NCBI RefSeq assembly: GCF_027943255.1
Contig: NC_072892.1
Location: 16,205,792 to 16,269,791 of the forward strand
DNA length: 64,000 nt
Direction: 5' to 3'
Source of the DNA: Anastrepha obliqua
Taxonomy: Eukaryota; Arthropoda; Insecta; Diptera; Tephritidae
A program made the translations under genes and the position numbers. Under the pieces are notes generated by a model. The model was not told where the DNA came from and did no database searches. It was given only the letters and a program-made list of their open reading frames with translations. The first letter of the stretch is position 1; the number at the start of each line of letters is the position of its first letter. Below, piece by piece: positions 10,542-20,999 of the stretch.

Positions 10542-11469
10542 AAGCGTTTTTCAGTAAAAGCGCTTCAACTTTTCTTTGAATAAAACACAAATGGTTTGAC
10601 TTTTTTAACTAATTTTTTTTTATTATCGAATTTGAACATATACATTTAAGTATGAAATTCGATTTCTTTCGCATGACCACCGCGTGCACCTTTTACGAAG
10701 TACAATCGTTAAACCCAATTTTCGACCACTCTTTTGCATAAATTGGCCGAAATTCCAGCAATTTCGTGTTCAATATTGGCTCTGAGCTCACAAATCGTCG
10801 CCGGCTTGTTACTGTAGACCAATGACTTCACATAACCCCAAAGAAAATAGTCTAGAGGCGTCAAATCACACGAGCGCGGCGGCCATTCGACCGGTCCATT
10901 TCTGGAAATAAAGCGCTCATCGAACTTACTCTTCAACAAATCAATTGTAGCGTGTGCTGTGTGGCTTGTGGCCCCGTCCTGTTGAAACCACATGTCGTCT
11001 AAGTCCAAACCATTCAATTGCGGCCAAAAATAATCGTTTATCATGTCGCGGTATCGATTTCCATTCACAGTAACGTGGCGATCGTTCTCGTCAACGAAAA
11101 AATATGGGCCAATTACGCCGCCGGCATGTAAACCGCACCAAACAGGATGCAACGGTGCCTCATGAATCACGTGTGGATTGCTTTCTGCCCAGTAACGCAT
11201 ATTTTGCTTGTTGACAAAGCCATTGAGCCAAAAGTGAGCTTCATCACTGAAGATGATTTTTTGGCAGTAATGCTCTTAAAGTAGCAGCAACAGAACGATT
11301 ATTTTCATAAAAAATTTGCACGATTTGCAATCGTTGCTCAAGTGTGTAGCGTTCCATGATGAAATGTATACTAATGAAGTTTACAAATGACAAGCGAAAA
11401 ATGAAAAATATTGCGTCGTTCGCCCTCCCTATTGGAAAAAAGTTGAAGCGCACCTATTGAAAAACGCTT
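10542..11469 (-). mobile_element. DD41D mariner, internally deleted
   Basis: Inverted ends (AAGCGTTTTTCAGTAAAAGC at left; inverse of GCGCACCTATTGAAAAACGCTT at right) are flanked by TA at 10540-10541 and 11470-11471. At 928 bp it is shorter than a full mariner because the transposase N-terminal domain is deleted after residue ~30. It inserted into the 3' end of the older mariner at 10484-15546. Confidence 0.85.
10709..11357 (-). pseudogene. DD41D mariner transposase, internal deletion
   Basis: The start at 11357 gives MERYTLEQRLQIVQIFYENN, which jumps to KIIFSDEAHFWLNGFVNKQN (first Asp in SDEAH) with a frame change. The 10709-11200 frame is open for 163 codons. It carries VTVNGNRYRDMINDYFWPQL, the second Asp in FQQDGATSHTA and the third in DLTPLDYFLWGYVK, 41 residues later. 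The catalytic triad is present but spread over two frames, and most of the DNA-binding region is gone. Confidence 0.85.
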
Positions 11470-11837
11470 TACATTTTATGGAAATTATGTATGAAATATT
11501 GCATCAGACAAATGTCCACCACTTTTCTCGATACAAAGATTGGCTATTTTTAACGCGTTTTCCATTACACCACATAATTTTTCTGTTTGACGGCACAGTA
11601 TTTCGTCTCGAATATTTTGCTTCAGCTATCTGGTTTATTAAGATACACTTTGTCTTTTAAATATCCCCATAAAAAGAAGTTCGCCCCAAATCTGTCGAAC
11701 GAAGTGGCCAAGGGAAATCTGAATTTTTGGAAATCAGACGTCCGCCAAAAATTTCACGCAGCAGGTCCATAGTTTGCCTAACAGTATGCGCAGTTGCTCC
11801 ATCTTGTTGAAACCACAAATTAGGATACTGCTCCACC

Positions 11838-14712
11838 CAGTGCCGGATTTACACAAAATGCCGCCCTGCGTACCATGAAGAGTGCCGCCCTAATTTTTTA
11901 AATTTGTGTGTGCGTTTTTGTATTGTAGTACAGAAAATCGTCGACTACACAATAAATAGGTGTAACAAACAAATTTATTGTTGAGCAAAATTTTTATTGT
12001 TTAATTATGAATTAAGTGCTAAGAAAATGTAATAAATGGCATAAAATATAGTAGCACATCTTAAAAAATAGAATCCAATTGAACCTATAGAACAGCATAC
12101 TTACTTAAACATATGATCAATCTTTATTAGATGAGCAAAAAAAAGGAATAATTGCTTTTATGAGATCAAGTTTTTACAATCACCTTAAATGCGAACACGT
12201 CTGACTTTTCGTACTGCAAACTGGTGTATTAAATTGTCACAATTCAAGCGTTCAAGTAAATCAGACTAAATGCACAGTAGAGCCAGACTATTCAGACGGC
12301 TTTCAGACATTGTTGAACGCAAATGATTTTTCACTCTATCCAGACATGAAAATGAACGTTCTGCACTGCAGTTTGTTGACGCTAATGTGTTAAATATGCG
12401 ATATGCTATCTCCACATTTGGAAACTCAGTGTATAACTCGTTCGTCCGCAGAAGTTTCAGAAGGTCAGATGGCGAGTTACGTTCTACTTTTCGTTCAGAA
12501 CAGTACGCGTGAAAGTGAATCATTTCGTCACTGAATGAAATCTCAAGGTCTGAGGTATAAGCTTTTCTCAAATATTCCGATCTTTCACGAAGCTCTTTGA
12601 AATTCAAACCTCCAAAATCAGTAATGACTGAAAATTCCTCGTATATCTTTTCATATGCTTGGCTTCTCTTTCTCAATTCTGAATCAACGTTGTCTAGTAT
12701 GATATTGAAGGTATTTACTTGTAACTTTCTTCTTCTTTTTCTCGAAACAGTCGCCTGGTATTCTTGCCTCTCTGATATGTTCAACGCTTCTTTTTCATAA
12801 ACTTCAAATTGCATTCGTGTATCTGCTACTACTTTTATCAGCCCACGATGGTCATTAATTACATCAGTAATGTTGATTTCAACTTTCTGTAATCTTTTAC
12901 TAACAGTGTGGAATCGTGATAGTAAAAAATGCCAAAGAATGTGCATGAATGTTATCTCAAGTCTATCTAGTTGAATCCTCAGTCCTCTAGCTTCTTGTCT
13001 CGTTATAGCATTCTCAGTTACATCTTCCTCGAATAAGATCAGAGTTTCAATGATTTTGCCATAGTGTTCATAGAGTATTTTTACCGCATCATGACGAGCC
13101 GACCATCTTGTTACTGACAAAGATTTCAATACGATTTTTTTTACACATTGGGCTTGTAGAATTGCCCAACGATTAGTAGATGCTGTGAAAAAATTGTACA
13201 ATGCTTGAACTGTATTAAAGAAAGAAGCGACTTCTGTACAACTTTCGACTGCGTGAACTCCAACTAAATTTAGCGAATGGGCTGCACAAGGATCGTGTTC
13301 TGCTAGATCGTTGATTTCTTTAATTCTTGCTTGTAAGCCCGAATAAATGCCAGAAACGTGGTTTGTGTTATTGTACGACTGACTTCGACAGTCTGCTATA
13401 TCAAGGTCCAAAAATTCTAAAGCAGATGTTACGGCTATTAACAAATCTTCAGCTTTGTGTCCAGTGTTGTCAATAAACATTAGAAACCTTTCTGCAGGTG
13501 TTCCATCTTTTTGTACATATCTGAGGACAAATGTCAGTTAATCAACGTGTGATATATCCGGTGTTGAGTCTACAATTACACCAAAATACTTGGTTGTTTT
13601 GACTTCTTCAACTATAATAGATAATACTTCATCTGCCAACAATTGTATAAACTCTTCATAGATGGTTTTTGACAGATAGCTTGTACTTCCCGATCCTTTG
13701 TTGCCATATCTTCTTATATGTTCTTCTAAAAATGGATCAAATAATGCCAGCAATTCGATGAGCATCAGAAAATTGTCATAATTTGGTGAGCCGAATTTTC
13801 CATTACTTCCCCGGAATGGAAGCCCACGTGAGGCTAGAGCTTTCGTAGCAGCAACAACTCTTTTTAATACGTTCTTCCAATAAGTGATTTCGTTGTCAAA
13901 TTGGATCATTAAATCATTATCTATTTTTTTTTTTTTTTTGATGCTCGATCTTTCCTTGAGGATCGTCATATTTTTATGTGATTTTTCGAATTCCCATGCT
14001 CTTCTACACGAACTCCTCCATGCCTCCAATCGTTGAAACCTGCCTTTCCATTAAACGAACAGTCTGCATCAAACAGAAGACAGGAAACGCAATAAACAGA
14101 CTTCTTACTTGCTGAATAACTAAGCCAAGGGCGTTGGACTTTTTCACCATTGAGCAGTTTTCTCTCGAATAATGTTTCCATCAACTTGCGAGCCTTTCCA
14201 TCGCTATAAACTCTTTCTGTGATAGAAAAATCGAGGTTTTTGCTCTGACTGCATCCATTTTCCGCTACGTAATCTCTGATAAAGTCACTAATTATCCAGG
14301 TCCCTGGATCATCATTCATGATTTTCTCGTTCGACTTGATATCTGTTGTTTCGTCGCTTGTAGCTAAATTTTTAATTTCTTCGTTCTCTTTTGTAGAAGC
14401 TAGAAAAAAAGAAGTCGTACTGAGAACATCGACATCATTATTCGTTGTCGGAAGTGAGCCCATACCATCAGGTTTAAATAGTTATATGTTACTTAAAAAT
14501 TTAACAGTCACATCGTTGTCATCTGCAAACGAAGAATTAAAGCAATCATTCAACAGCTGTACTCGCTGTACGCGAGTTCTGAAACATATTTTACTCTGGG
14601 CATGCAATTAATATTATATTTTTTTAATTTTCTTCTCCAAATTTTGCCGCCCTTGTAGAATCTGCCGCCCTGTGCGCAGGCACCGTTGGCACTTAGTGTA
14701 AATCCGCCACTG
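11838..14712 (-). mobile_element. hAT-superfamily transposon, structurally complete
   Basis: Terminal inverted repeats CAGTGCCGGATTTACAC / CAGTGGCGGATTTACAC and an exact 8-bp target duplication GCTCCACC (11830-11837 and 14713-14720) are diagnostic of hAT. GC-rich 'GCCGCCCTG' motifs lie just inside both ends and may be transposase-binding sites. Length is 2875 bp, with a transposase read on the minus strand. It inserted in the catalytic-domain coding region of the DD41D mariner. Confidence 0.92.
12266..14463 (-). pseudogene. hAT transposase (ZMYM1-like type), three open blocks
   Basis: Block 1 (14463-13966) starts MGSLPTTNNDVD and carries a TTF-type zinc finger (VYCVSCLLFDAD, then GFNDWRHG). 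Block 2 (14029-13538) follows by frameshift and ends in the RNase H-like core (GVIVDSTPDISH). Block 3 (13480-12266) is in the same frame as block 2, separated by a TAA at 13538. It runs through DIADCRSQSYNNTNHVSG and DPCAAHSLNLVGVHAVES to the dimerisation domain (ASTNCSAERSFSCLDRVKN). A TAG at 12266 cuts the last ~30 residues, which remain readable. The damage is therefore one frameshift and two nonsense codons in about 750 residues. Confidence 0.88.
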
Positions 14713-14836
14713 GCTCCACCATTGGTTGCAAAAAGTTCTCAATCAATGTTCTTTAAGAAGCTCCTGAAATCGATTCCGGCGTTTCATCCTCATTTCCGAA
14801 GAAATATGGACCGATTACTCTAGTGGCTATAACACC

Positions 14837-15301
14837 TCACCAAACTGTACATTTAGATGGGTGCAACTGATGTTGGTGTATTGCCCTTGGATTTTCAGAG
14901 CCCCACAATCTACAGTTTTGTTTGTTGACATAACCATTTAAATGGAAATGCTCTTCATCCGACATCAAAACATTATTTAAAAAATCAATTTGTGTGGCTA
15001 ATTGTGTAAAACGAATAGCGTATTGTAGTCGTTGTTGGTGGTCTTGCGGTAGCAGTGCTTGCACAATTTGAATTTTGTATGGGTACATCTTGAGATCCAA
15101 CTTTAAAATTCTACGCAATGTCGTTCTGGAAATGCCCAATTGGCTGGAACGACGGCGAGTTGAGACAGATGGATCATCTGCAACACTCTCCCGCACAGTT
15201 TCCATGTTGTCTTCAGTGCGAATATTTCGATGGGCACCTCGTCCAGGACAGTCGGCCACTGAACCCAGTTCATCAAAACGACCGACAAAACTCCTAATCA
15301 T
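14837..15301 (-). pseudogene. DD41D mariner transposase, N-terminal half
   Basis: A 154-codon frame holds the HTH linker (MIRSFVGRFDELGSVADCPG), the second DNA-binding helix region (STRRRSSQLGISRTTLRRIL), and the first catalytic Asp in LMSDEEHFHLNGYVNKQNC. It belongs to the mariner at 10484-15546; the rest of its protein lies beyond the hAT insertion. Confidence 0.85.
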
Positions 15302-15546
15302 GAAGGATGTAGGAGCTGATCTGGAATTAAATTGTGCCGATATTTACGCTGCGTTAAAACAATTGATCGATGGCAAGAATAGAAAAACTATTAAGGTAAT
15401 TTTAACGCGTTGTATTGTACTGTAGGGTTCCATAATAAATTTCCAACAATTCAATTACAACCTACAAAAAGAGAAAAATAAATATGTCAAAAAATAAAAA
15501 AAGTTATTTGTGCTTAACATTAGTAGGTCTCATTTGGCCCGCCTTG

Positions 15547-15742
15547 TATTGTACATAAACTGGAACTGGCATAAAAAATGTTGCACAGCTGCAAGTCTGA
15601 TTGATTTAGAAGCTGCCTTTGATGGGATATGGATAAAAGGTCTAATATTTAAACTAATTAAATGAAAATTCCCTCTGCATCTGTTGATGTTAATTTACAA
15701 TATGACCTACAAGGCGTGTTTTTAAAGTAGGTACCGTTTTGA
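15547..15742 (+). pseudogene. Jockey-type LINE reverse transcriptase, segment 2 of 4
   Basis: The sequence reads SLIDLEAAFDGIWIKGLIFKL, the RT motif A (catalytic Asp in LEAAFD), followed by IYNMTYKACF. It picks up directly after segment 1 once the mariner insertion is removed. It is ended by the Helentron-like element at 15752. Confidence 0.8.
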
Positions 15743-15751
15743 CATAAAACA

Positions 15752-16464
15752 AAAAAGTGCGTGTAGCGTAGTACACATAACAGAAGTGAAACTTTCAAGT
15801 CAGACAAAGAAAGAGGGAGAGACTCGAGAGAGACATTTGCAGAGAATACAAATAAAAGAAATTTAAAAAAAAACGGAGAAGGGTCGACAGGTGTAGTTAA
15901 ACGCCGGACACAAACCCTGGCAACAACGCGCACTACTCCGAGCGTTTATCACCCGCACAAACGCAGTGATTCCAGCACCGCAGCAACGGCACAAATTACC
16001 GTAAGCCAATACCAATAACTCCGACGCCGGAATGGATAGCACTTTATAGGACGCACAAGCACTAGCCAGGAAGCGGAAATAAGCGCCAAACCATAGGCAC
16101 CCAAAAAACGCCAAAATAATTGGGACCAAAAAGTGCCTCAATCAGTAGGCACCAAGGAAATATAACGCCAAAAAGTAGGCACCAAAAATATATTTCCTAT
16201 AAGTTTGCACCAACAAACAAGCGCCAAAAAGCAGGCAGTGTTATTTCTCACTAGAAATTAGCAACCACAAGGAAAAACTCAGAAAAAATAACCGAAAGTG
16301 TATCTAAGATATATATTTATAAGGTATAACTCTCTCTCTCTCCTTCTCCTCTACGTTATATCTTTTTTCTCTCTCGCGGAACGAAAATGTGCAAAACGTT
16401 GCATTGCCTTGAAATTTTACTCTCCATTATCGCTCGTCCATTAACGCCTAAGAAGTTTCACTTC
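15752..16464 (-). mobile_element. Helentron-like non-autonomous element, copy 2
   Basis: Inverted relative to copy 1 (4302-5048). The 3' hairpin GTGTAGCGTAGTACAC is at 15761-15776, AGAAGTGAAA and a GA-rich tract follow, then the cluster of CGCCAAAAAGTAGGCACC units (about 16085-16235). The 5' palindrome GAAGTTTCACTTC is at 16452-16464. Non-coding. It separates LINE segments 2 and 3 together with the mariner that follows. Confidence 0.6.
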
Positions 16465-16489
16465 AGAAACAAGTAAATTTTTTCCCCAA

Positions 16490-17157
16490 ATGATTTATTC
16501 ACATGAAAGGCCATACTCTACTTTTCTACATAATTCTCATTACTGTTGAGGCATTTATTGTACCTTGGGCCAAACTTTTGTATGCCCATTCTTTCATTCA
16601 ATGCCCATTCTTTTGGTTTTGTGCTCATCAGTCAACATTTTTGGCATCCAGCGTGAACGCAATTTCAGCGTTCGGACATAATATCGTAAAGAACACTTCT
16701 TGAGACAGCAGGAAACTTTTCAGTTAAGGACGAAATTGTGAATCGTCTGTTCTCCTTCACTTTACAATCCATTTTTTGAATCAGTTCATCGGTAATGACT
16801 GTAGGTCACCCACTTCGTTCCTCATCATGAATGTTTGTGCGGCCATCTTTAAAGACCTTAATCCATTTCCGCACCATTCTATCATTCATAATGTTTTCAC
16901 CATACACTTCACTGATTTGATGATGAATGTCAACGGATTTGAAGCCTTGGACACAGAGACCGTATTACAGCACGCACTTCACAGTCTTCTAGATTCTCAA
17001 CAGGTGGCGGCATTTTAAAATCACGCAAACAGATGTAGACTCGTTCGGATGGTTCCGTAATGGCGTCTGTGGCTTCCCAACAGATGTAGCTCACGACGCG
17101 CGTGCAATAATCGGCGATAGTCTGTAATTTATAGTCTCTCGAAACTTCATAAAGGAA
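16490..17157 (-). pseudogene. Mariner transposase, N-terminal domain only
   Basis: The minus strand from ~17015 reads MPPPVENLEDCEVRAVIRSL, then DIHHQISEVYGENIMNDRMV, RKWIKVFKDGRTNIHDEERSG and TDELIQKMDCKVKENRRFTI. These are the paired helix-turn-helix domains of a DD34D mariner. Only scraps follow (YDIMSER near 16680) and the catalytic domain is absent. Exact ends were not resolved; LINE sequence resumes at about 17158. Confidence 0.75.
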
Positions 17158-17690
17158 AACGGTTTACAGCAAGAAACAGTCAACTCACCAATACTTTTTA
17201 ATATATTTATTCTAGGCCAACCTAAATCCAATCAATTTCCTCCATTATATCAACTGTAGATATCTGCCTGTTAGAGGTCTCATGATGGTATCAAAATGGC
17301 GCTTTAGTGGTACTTGAGGAGGGCCAGACTGGCACTTCCACCATTTCTCCTACCTATCTACGTATTCTGGACCTTGTAGATAATTTCGAAAATATCACCT
17401 CATATACTGACATCTCGTCATCTATCACTCAGACAACAATATCTGTGCCATTAACTCAAATCTCCAACAAATCTGCCATCAGGTCGAAAAATATACAAAA
17501 AATTGGCACCCAAAAATAAACCCAAAAGAGTGCAAAACAATCTTGTTTAAACCCCTCATAAAAAATGTAATCGTGAAATACAAAAAAATTGGAAAAATCG
17601 AACATAAATGAGTCAAGTATTTTGGAGCGGAGCACAGTGAAATATTAGGAATAAACCTGGACAAGTTTTTATACGTCAGGTAGTAGTCTG
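17158..17690 (+). pseudogene. Jockey-type LINE reverse transcriptase, segment 3 of 4
   Basis: It resumes with LQQETVNSPILFNIFIL (RT motif B, usual 'QGTVNSPILFNIY'), and later INPKECKTILFKP and LGINLDKFLYVR (RT motif E/thumb region). The FADD box is lost in the decayed middle (about 17330-17420). It is ended by the SINE at 17691. Confidence 0.75.
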
Positions 17691-17996
17691 GTCGCTGTAG
17701 CCGAATGGGTTGGTGCGTGACTACCATTCCGAATTCACAGAGAGAACGTCGGTTCGAATCTCGGTGAAACATCAAAATTAAGAAAAAACATTTTTTTAAT
17801 AGCGGTCGCCCCTCGGCAGGCAATGGCAAACCTCCGAGTGTATTTCTGCCATGAAAAAGCTCCTCATAAAAATATCTGCCGTTCGGAGTCGGCTTAAAAC
17901 TGTAGGTCCACTTGTGGAACAACATCAAGACGCACACCACAAATAGGAGGAGGAGCTCGGCCAAACACCCAAAAAGGGTGTACGCACCAATTATAC
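17691..17996 (+). mobile_element. tRNA-derived SINE, fullest copy in the window
   Basis: The head is tRNA-like: an A-box GTAGCCGAATGGGTTGG (17698-17714) and a B-box GGTTCGAATC (17751-17760) at tRNA spacing, as needed for internal RNA polymerase III transcription. The body runs through CCCTCGGCAGGCAATG, GTTCGGAGTCGGCTTAAAAC and GGAGGAGGAGCTCGGCCAAAC to a short AT tail. Other copies lie at 2714, 5130, 40937 and 52842. It inserted into the Jockey-type LINE. Confidence 0.85.
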
Positions 17997-18096
17997 ATAG
18001 CGTTTGCTTTTTGAACCACCTATTTTTTTGACAATGGTAACACAAATGACATGTCAAATGTATTCATAATTTACTTAAAGGTTTGACATTTACGAA

Positions 18097-18560
18097 ATGG
18101 GACACTATACGCTTGAACAAAATTGGGAAATATTGAAAACCTATTTCCAAAGTGGTGAGTATTCTTCTTCTTCCGCAGTTACAGTAAATGGCGAGCATTA
18201 CCGTGACATGCTCAACGAGTTTTTGTTTCCAAAAATTGAAGAGGATGACATGGACGACATTTGGTTTCAACAGGACGGTGCAACTTGTCACACTGCCGAA
18301 GTTACACTCGAACTTTTGGCTACCGTTTTTGAATTCCGATATCAATTGGCCGCCTCGGAGCTGTGACTTAAACCCGTTCGACTATTTTTTGTGAGGAGCC
18401 GTTAAGAACAAATGCTATGCGAACCATCCAGAGACGATTGATGCTTTAAAGCACGAAATCAAAGTTGCCATTCATGAAATTGGAGCCCAAACAATCGAAA
18501 ATGTGCTTAAAAATTGGGTTGATAGAATGGCCTACTGTAGCGTCTTGAAAAAAAGATAGT
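18097..18560 (+). pseudogene. DD41D mariner transposase, internally deleted
   Basis: Starts MGHYTLEQNWEILKTYFQSG, then jumps to VTVNGEHYRDMLNEFLFPKI, losing most of the DNA-binding region and the first catalytic Asp. The second Asp (FQQDGATCHTA) is present, the third region is frameshifted (CDLNPFDYFL), and the tail reads TIENVLKNWVDRMAYC. Flanking non-coding ends run from about 18005 to 18660. It sits inside the LINE. Confidence 0.82.
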
Positions 18561-18764
18561 TGGCTTGTCAACAGGATTTTGGCTCTTCAGGATATCTAAA
18601 ACGAAAAAGTTAAACAGACTATTATTCTGTAGGCTTGTCATTCTGACAGGTGCTACTTTCGTTTCTTTTCACCCCTAACTTTCCATACTATGTACAGTCC
18701 AATTTCCACCCGAAAAACATACTTTGTTTTCAAAAGTCCGCCATTTTATTATTTTTCAAAAAAG

Positions 18765-18990
18765 TGTTCTCATTGTAGCACCTGCCTATAGGTCGTTTAA
18801 TTACATACGGCGTTCCCATATGGTTCAACATATCTCCATCGTATATGGAAAAAATTAGAATTTTTGAATGGAAATGCCTCAGCGCAAGCACCTCACTTAT
18901 TCTAATAGTCACCTCTATAAAATATTCAAAGTTCACAGAAAAAAAACTGCCAAAAACTTTGGAGGGCTAAGGAATAATATATGTATATAC
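18765..18990 (+). pseudogene. Jockey-type LINE, segment 4 of 4 (C-terminal)
   Basis: The sequence reads APAYRSFNYI, SHMVQHISIVYGKN and a frameshifted match to the usual 'IRIFERKCLRAC' region, the conserved post-RT tail of Jockey-type ORF2. It is the last recognisable part of the LINE that began at 10080. The 3' UTR was not identified. Confidence 0.65.
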
Positions 18991-20990
18991 AATAATATCA
19001 GTTTTTTTTTTTAATTTGCATCGTCTGTTTTTATCTTTGTTATGATAATATTTCAAGTGATCCAAGAATTTTTATTTGTAAGCTCGAGTATAATGAGAAG
19101 TAAACTGAAAAAACTAGAAAAAAATTATAACTCAAAAACTTTGCTTCTTTTTAGTATCAATATTTTTAGTTCAGTTCTTTAGTTTTGTTTTAGTAGGTAT
19201 TTTAAGATAAAAATACTTTAATTTTTTTTTGTTTTCGTATTTTAATATAGTTAGAAAACACTACTAAAAAAATTTTTTTTACGCTAAAAAATACTTAACA
19301 AACATTTTTTTACGGTAAAAAAAACTTTTCTTTAGTATTTTACTTTTGGTATTTTAAGATATAAAAAATAAAATTGTGTTTTAGTATTTTAAGCTAAAAA
19401 ATACTAAAACCAATTTTTTTACTGTAAAACAATACCTAAAAATTTTTTTTTGCATAAAAATTTTATTTTTTTGTAGAAAATCTTAAAAATCCTAACAACT
19501 AAAAAAAAATTATGTTTTAGTATTTTAAGATAGAAAATACAAACAAATATTTTTTTTTTACGGAAAAAAAGTACTTAACAAAAAATTTTTCTTACGAAAA
19601 AATAATAGGTCTATGGATAAGTTCGTGCGGTTTTACAACAGATGGCGTAACTTGATTATTATTCCATCGATCCACATTTCCAAACATTCATTGGAGAGCT
19701 ACTGTCGTAAGGCACAAACGTCAGTATAAGTTTTTTATTTGAAGCGTAAACAACAATATTTTTACCACACTTGAAAATGTCGAGTTTCGTGCCAAATAAT
19801 GTGTTTTTGCGGGGAATTCTTTAATATGAAGAAAAAAGCAGCCGAAAGTCATCGTATCTTGGTGGAAGTTTATGGTGAGCATGCTCTAGCTGAGCAAACG
19901 TGCCAGAAGTGGTTTGCACGCTTTAAAAGTGGTGATTTTGGCCGCGCCGCCAAAGTTCATGGATACCGAATTGGAGGAATTGCTCGATCAAGATCCGGCT
20001 CAAACGCAAGAAGAGGTTGCAAAAACTTTGGGAGTTGATCAATCAACCATTTCCAAACGTTTAAAAGCCATGGGAATGATCCGAAATTCAAATTTCGAAA
20101 AAAAAACCGCACGAACTTATTCATAGACCTACTTAACAAAAATTTTTTCTTGCGGTAAAAACACTAAAAAAAAACTTTTTTTGGTATAAAAAAATTTATT
20201 TTTACTTGCAAAAAAATTCTTTTTTTTTAGAATTTTACTTCTAGTATTTTAAGGTATAAAATATAAAATTTTGTTTTTAGTATTTTAAGATATATTAAAA
20301 AATACTAAAACCAATTGTTTTACCTAAAAATTTTTGTTTTTGGATAAAAATTTAATTTTTTTGTAGAAAGTCTTAAATAATAAAAAAAATTTTTTTTATA
20401 GTATTTTAAGATAGAAAATATGAAACAAACATTTTTTGTGTTTTAGTATTTTTACGTTAAAAAATACTTAACAAAAACTTTTCTTTTTAGTATAAAATAC
20501 TTAAAAAAAATTTATTGTTACTTGCAAAAAATTTTTTTTTTTTAGAATTTTATTAAGCATTTTACTTTTAGTATTTTACGATAAAAAAAATTTATTCTTA
20601 GTATTTAACATAAAAAAACTGAAAACAATTTTTTTGCGGTAAAAAAATACCTAAAAAAAAAATTTAATTTTTTTTGTAGAAAATCTTAAATTCTTTTTTT
20701 TGGGGAAAATTTTTGGTAAACCTTTTTTTTTTAGGAAAATTTTTTAACATTTTTTTTTTTGTTTTGGGAAACATTTTTTAAACTGAATAGGCTTCGGTTC
20801 TTTCTAATAAAAAAACAATTTTATAGTTTAGTATTTTAAACTAAAATATACTGTAAAAAAAAATTATTTTTTTTTGTCGCAAATTTTGTAAGAAAAACAT
20901 TTTTTTTTTGTTTGAAGAAAAATTAAATTTTCTGTTGAAAATTTTTGGAAAACTTTTTTTTTTTTTGTCATTTTATATAAACACACATCT
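18991..20990. repeat. Degenerate AT-rich array, palindromic unit
   Basis: About 2 kb in which a motif like 'TAGTATTTTAAGATAAAAAATAC' recurs irregularly (near 19196, 19352, 19383, 19522, 20256, 20279, 20400, 20570, 20830), alternating with TTTTTACGGTAAAAAAATAC-like units and long A or T runs. The unit is itself an imperfect palindrome. A deleted mariner lies inside at 19608-20129. No coding potential outside that insertion. Confidence 0.75.
19608..20129 (+). mobile_element. Mauritiana-like mariner, deleted to 522 bp
   Basis: Inverted ends GGTCTATGGATAAGTTCGTG and the inverse of CACGAACTTATTCATAGACC, flanked by TA (19606-19607 and 20130-20131). The remaining coding sequence covers only the N-terminal DNA-binding domain: SHRILVEVYGEHALAEQTCQ, WFARFKSGDFG, then DTELEELLDQDPAQTQEEVA and VDQSTISKRLKAMGMI with frame changes. 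The catalytic domain is deleted, so it can only move in trans. Confidence 0.9.
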
Positions 20991-20999
20991 TCAGATTCT

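Larger units (their letters stand above)
10484..15546 (-). mobile_element. DD41D mariner split by another mariner and a hAT
   Basis: Inverted ends CAGGGTGTAGCCCACCCAAT (10484) and the inverse of CAAGGCGGGCCAAATGAGAC (15546) are flanked by TA at 10482-10483 and 15547-15548. Removing the nested mariner (10542-11469) and hAT (11838-14712) with their target duplications leaves about 1.25 kb, a normal mariner size. The transposase reads on the minus strand: N-terminal half at 15301-14837 and C-terminal part at 11835-11480 (WFQQDGATAHTV, then a corrupted third-Asp region). It is dead, and it sits inside the Jockey-type LINE. Confidence 0.8.

Noticed and set aside
18991..20990. CRISPR-like array or centromeric satellite.
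   Set aside because: Repeats are irregular, AT-only and without unique spacers; the genome is eukaryotic. Period too inconsistent to call a satellite.
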